A DNA stretch of 12,141 bases from Roseovarius sp. UBA6217 (GTDB lineage Bacteria > Pseudomonadota > Alphaproteobacteria > Rhodobacterales > Rhodobacteraceae), in assembly GCA_002421985.1 (NCBI GenBank), contig DISF01000057.1, positions 1 through 12,141 on the forward strand, written 5' to 3'. Below, piece by piece: positions 12,111-12,141 of this stretch; position 1 is the first letter of the stretch, and each line of letters opens with the position of its first letter. The translations under genes were made by a program, and so were the position numbers. The notes beneath the pieces are model-generated. The model was given only the letters and a program-made list of their open reading frames with translations. It was not told where the DNA came from and made no database searches.

Positions 12111-12141
12111 ATGTCCGACACGATCCCGAGCACCGATGACG
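12111..12141 (+). CDS. Start of next gene, truncated by window end
   Basis: ATG at 12111 is preceded by AAGGAGG (12095-12101), a near-perfect ribosome site, so a gene clearly begins here. Only ten codons are visible ('MSDTIPSTDD'), too few to assign a family. By Mu order it should belong to the head-completion or tail region. Confidence 0.7.
   Translation, partial: MSDTIPSTDD

Overview
This window is part of the middle of a Mu-like transposable (pro)phage. The very high G+C content, the strong GC3 bias, the long shadow reading frames on the opposite strand and the protein flavour (GH108 endolysin, 3TM holin, Mu-type head genes) suggest an alphaproteobacterial host, most likely a Rhodobacteraceae member. 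This is inference from composition and family resemblance, not a database match. Every convincing gene is on the + strand. Most neighbours overlap by 1-11 bp, often as ATGA or GTGA junctions, which is typical of an intact, translationally coupled phage genome.

Layout. (1) 1-1229: the end of the early/middle region, with the 3' part of gemA (Mu gp16-like), two small unknown genes and a Mor-family activator. (2) 1274-3369: the lysis block, with a GH108 endolysin carrying a canonical EF-hand-like loop, a 3TM-type holin, a small exported protein or possible lipoprotein, a DUF2730 membrane/coiled-coil protein and a small winged-helix-like phage protein. (3) 3372-5858: DNA packaging, with a DUF3486 (Mu gp27) small-terminase-like protein, two small inserted genes (one DUF6527-like and Cys-rich) and the large terminase (Mu gp28). 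(4) 5851-8717: the DUF935 portal (Mu gp29) and a gpF/MuF minor head protein with a long extra C-terminal region. (5) 8718-9016: a 299-bp non-coding gap with striking inverted repeats, sitting where Mu has its G-I junction. (6) 9017-11934: the capsid block, with protease I and a nested scaffold Z, a DUF2190 protein, the major capsid protein and a Mu gp35-like protein. (7) 11935-12110: a second gap, then the first codons of the next gene.

How the parts work together. GemA and the Mor-like activator close the early programme. The lysis genes, terminase, portal, MuF, protease/scaffold and capsid proteins are the late functions that package, build and release virions. In Mu, the Mor relative C switches on separate late promoters in front of lys and I. 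Here I find a 16-bp near-palindromic element (GAAG-SS-CTTC followed by ATCTGA) once just upstream of the endolysin and once just upstream of I. In both places it lies exactly 20 nt from a weak -10-like hexamer, with the dyad centre about 43-44 bp before the inferred start of transcription. That is the geometry of a Mor/C-type site. This shared element, the structured F-I gap and the MuF C-terminal domain are the parts most worth following up.

I see no tRNA, rRNA, CRISPR array, insertion sequence or phage end in the window.
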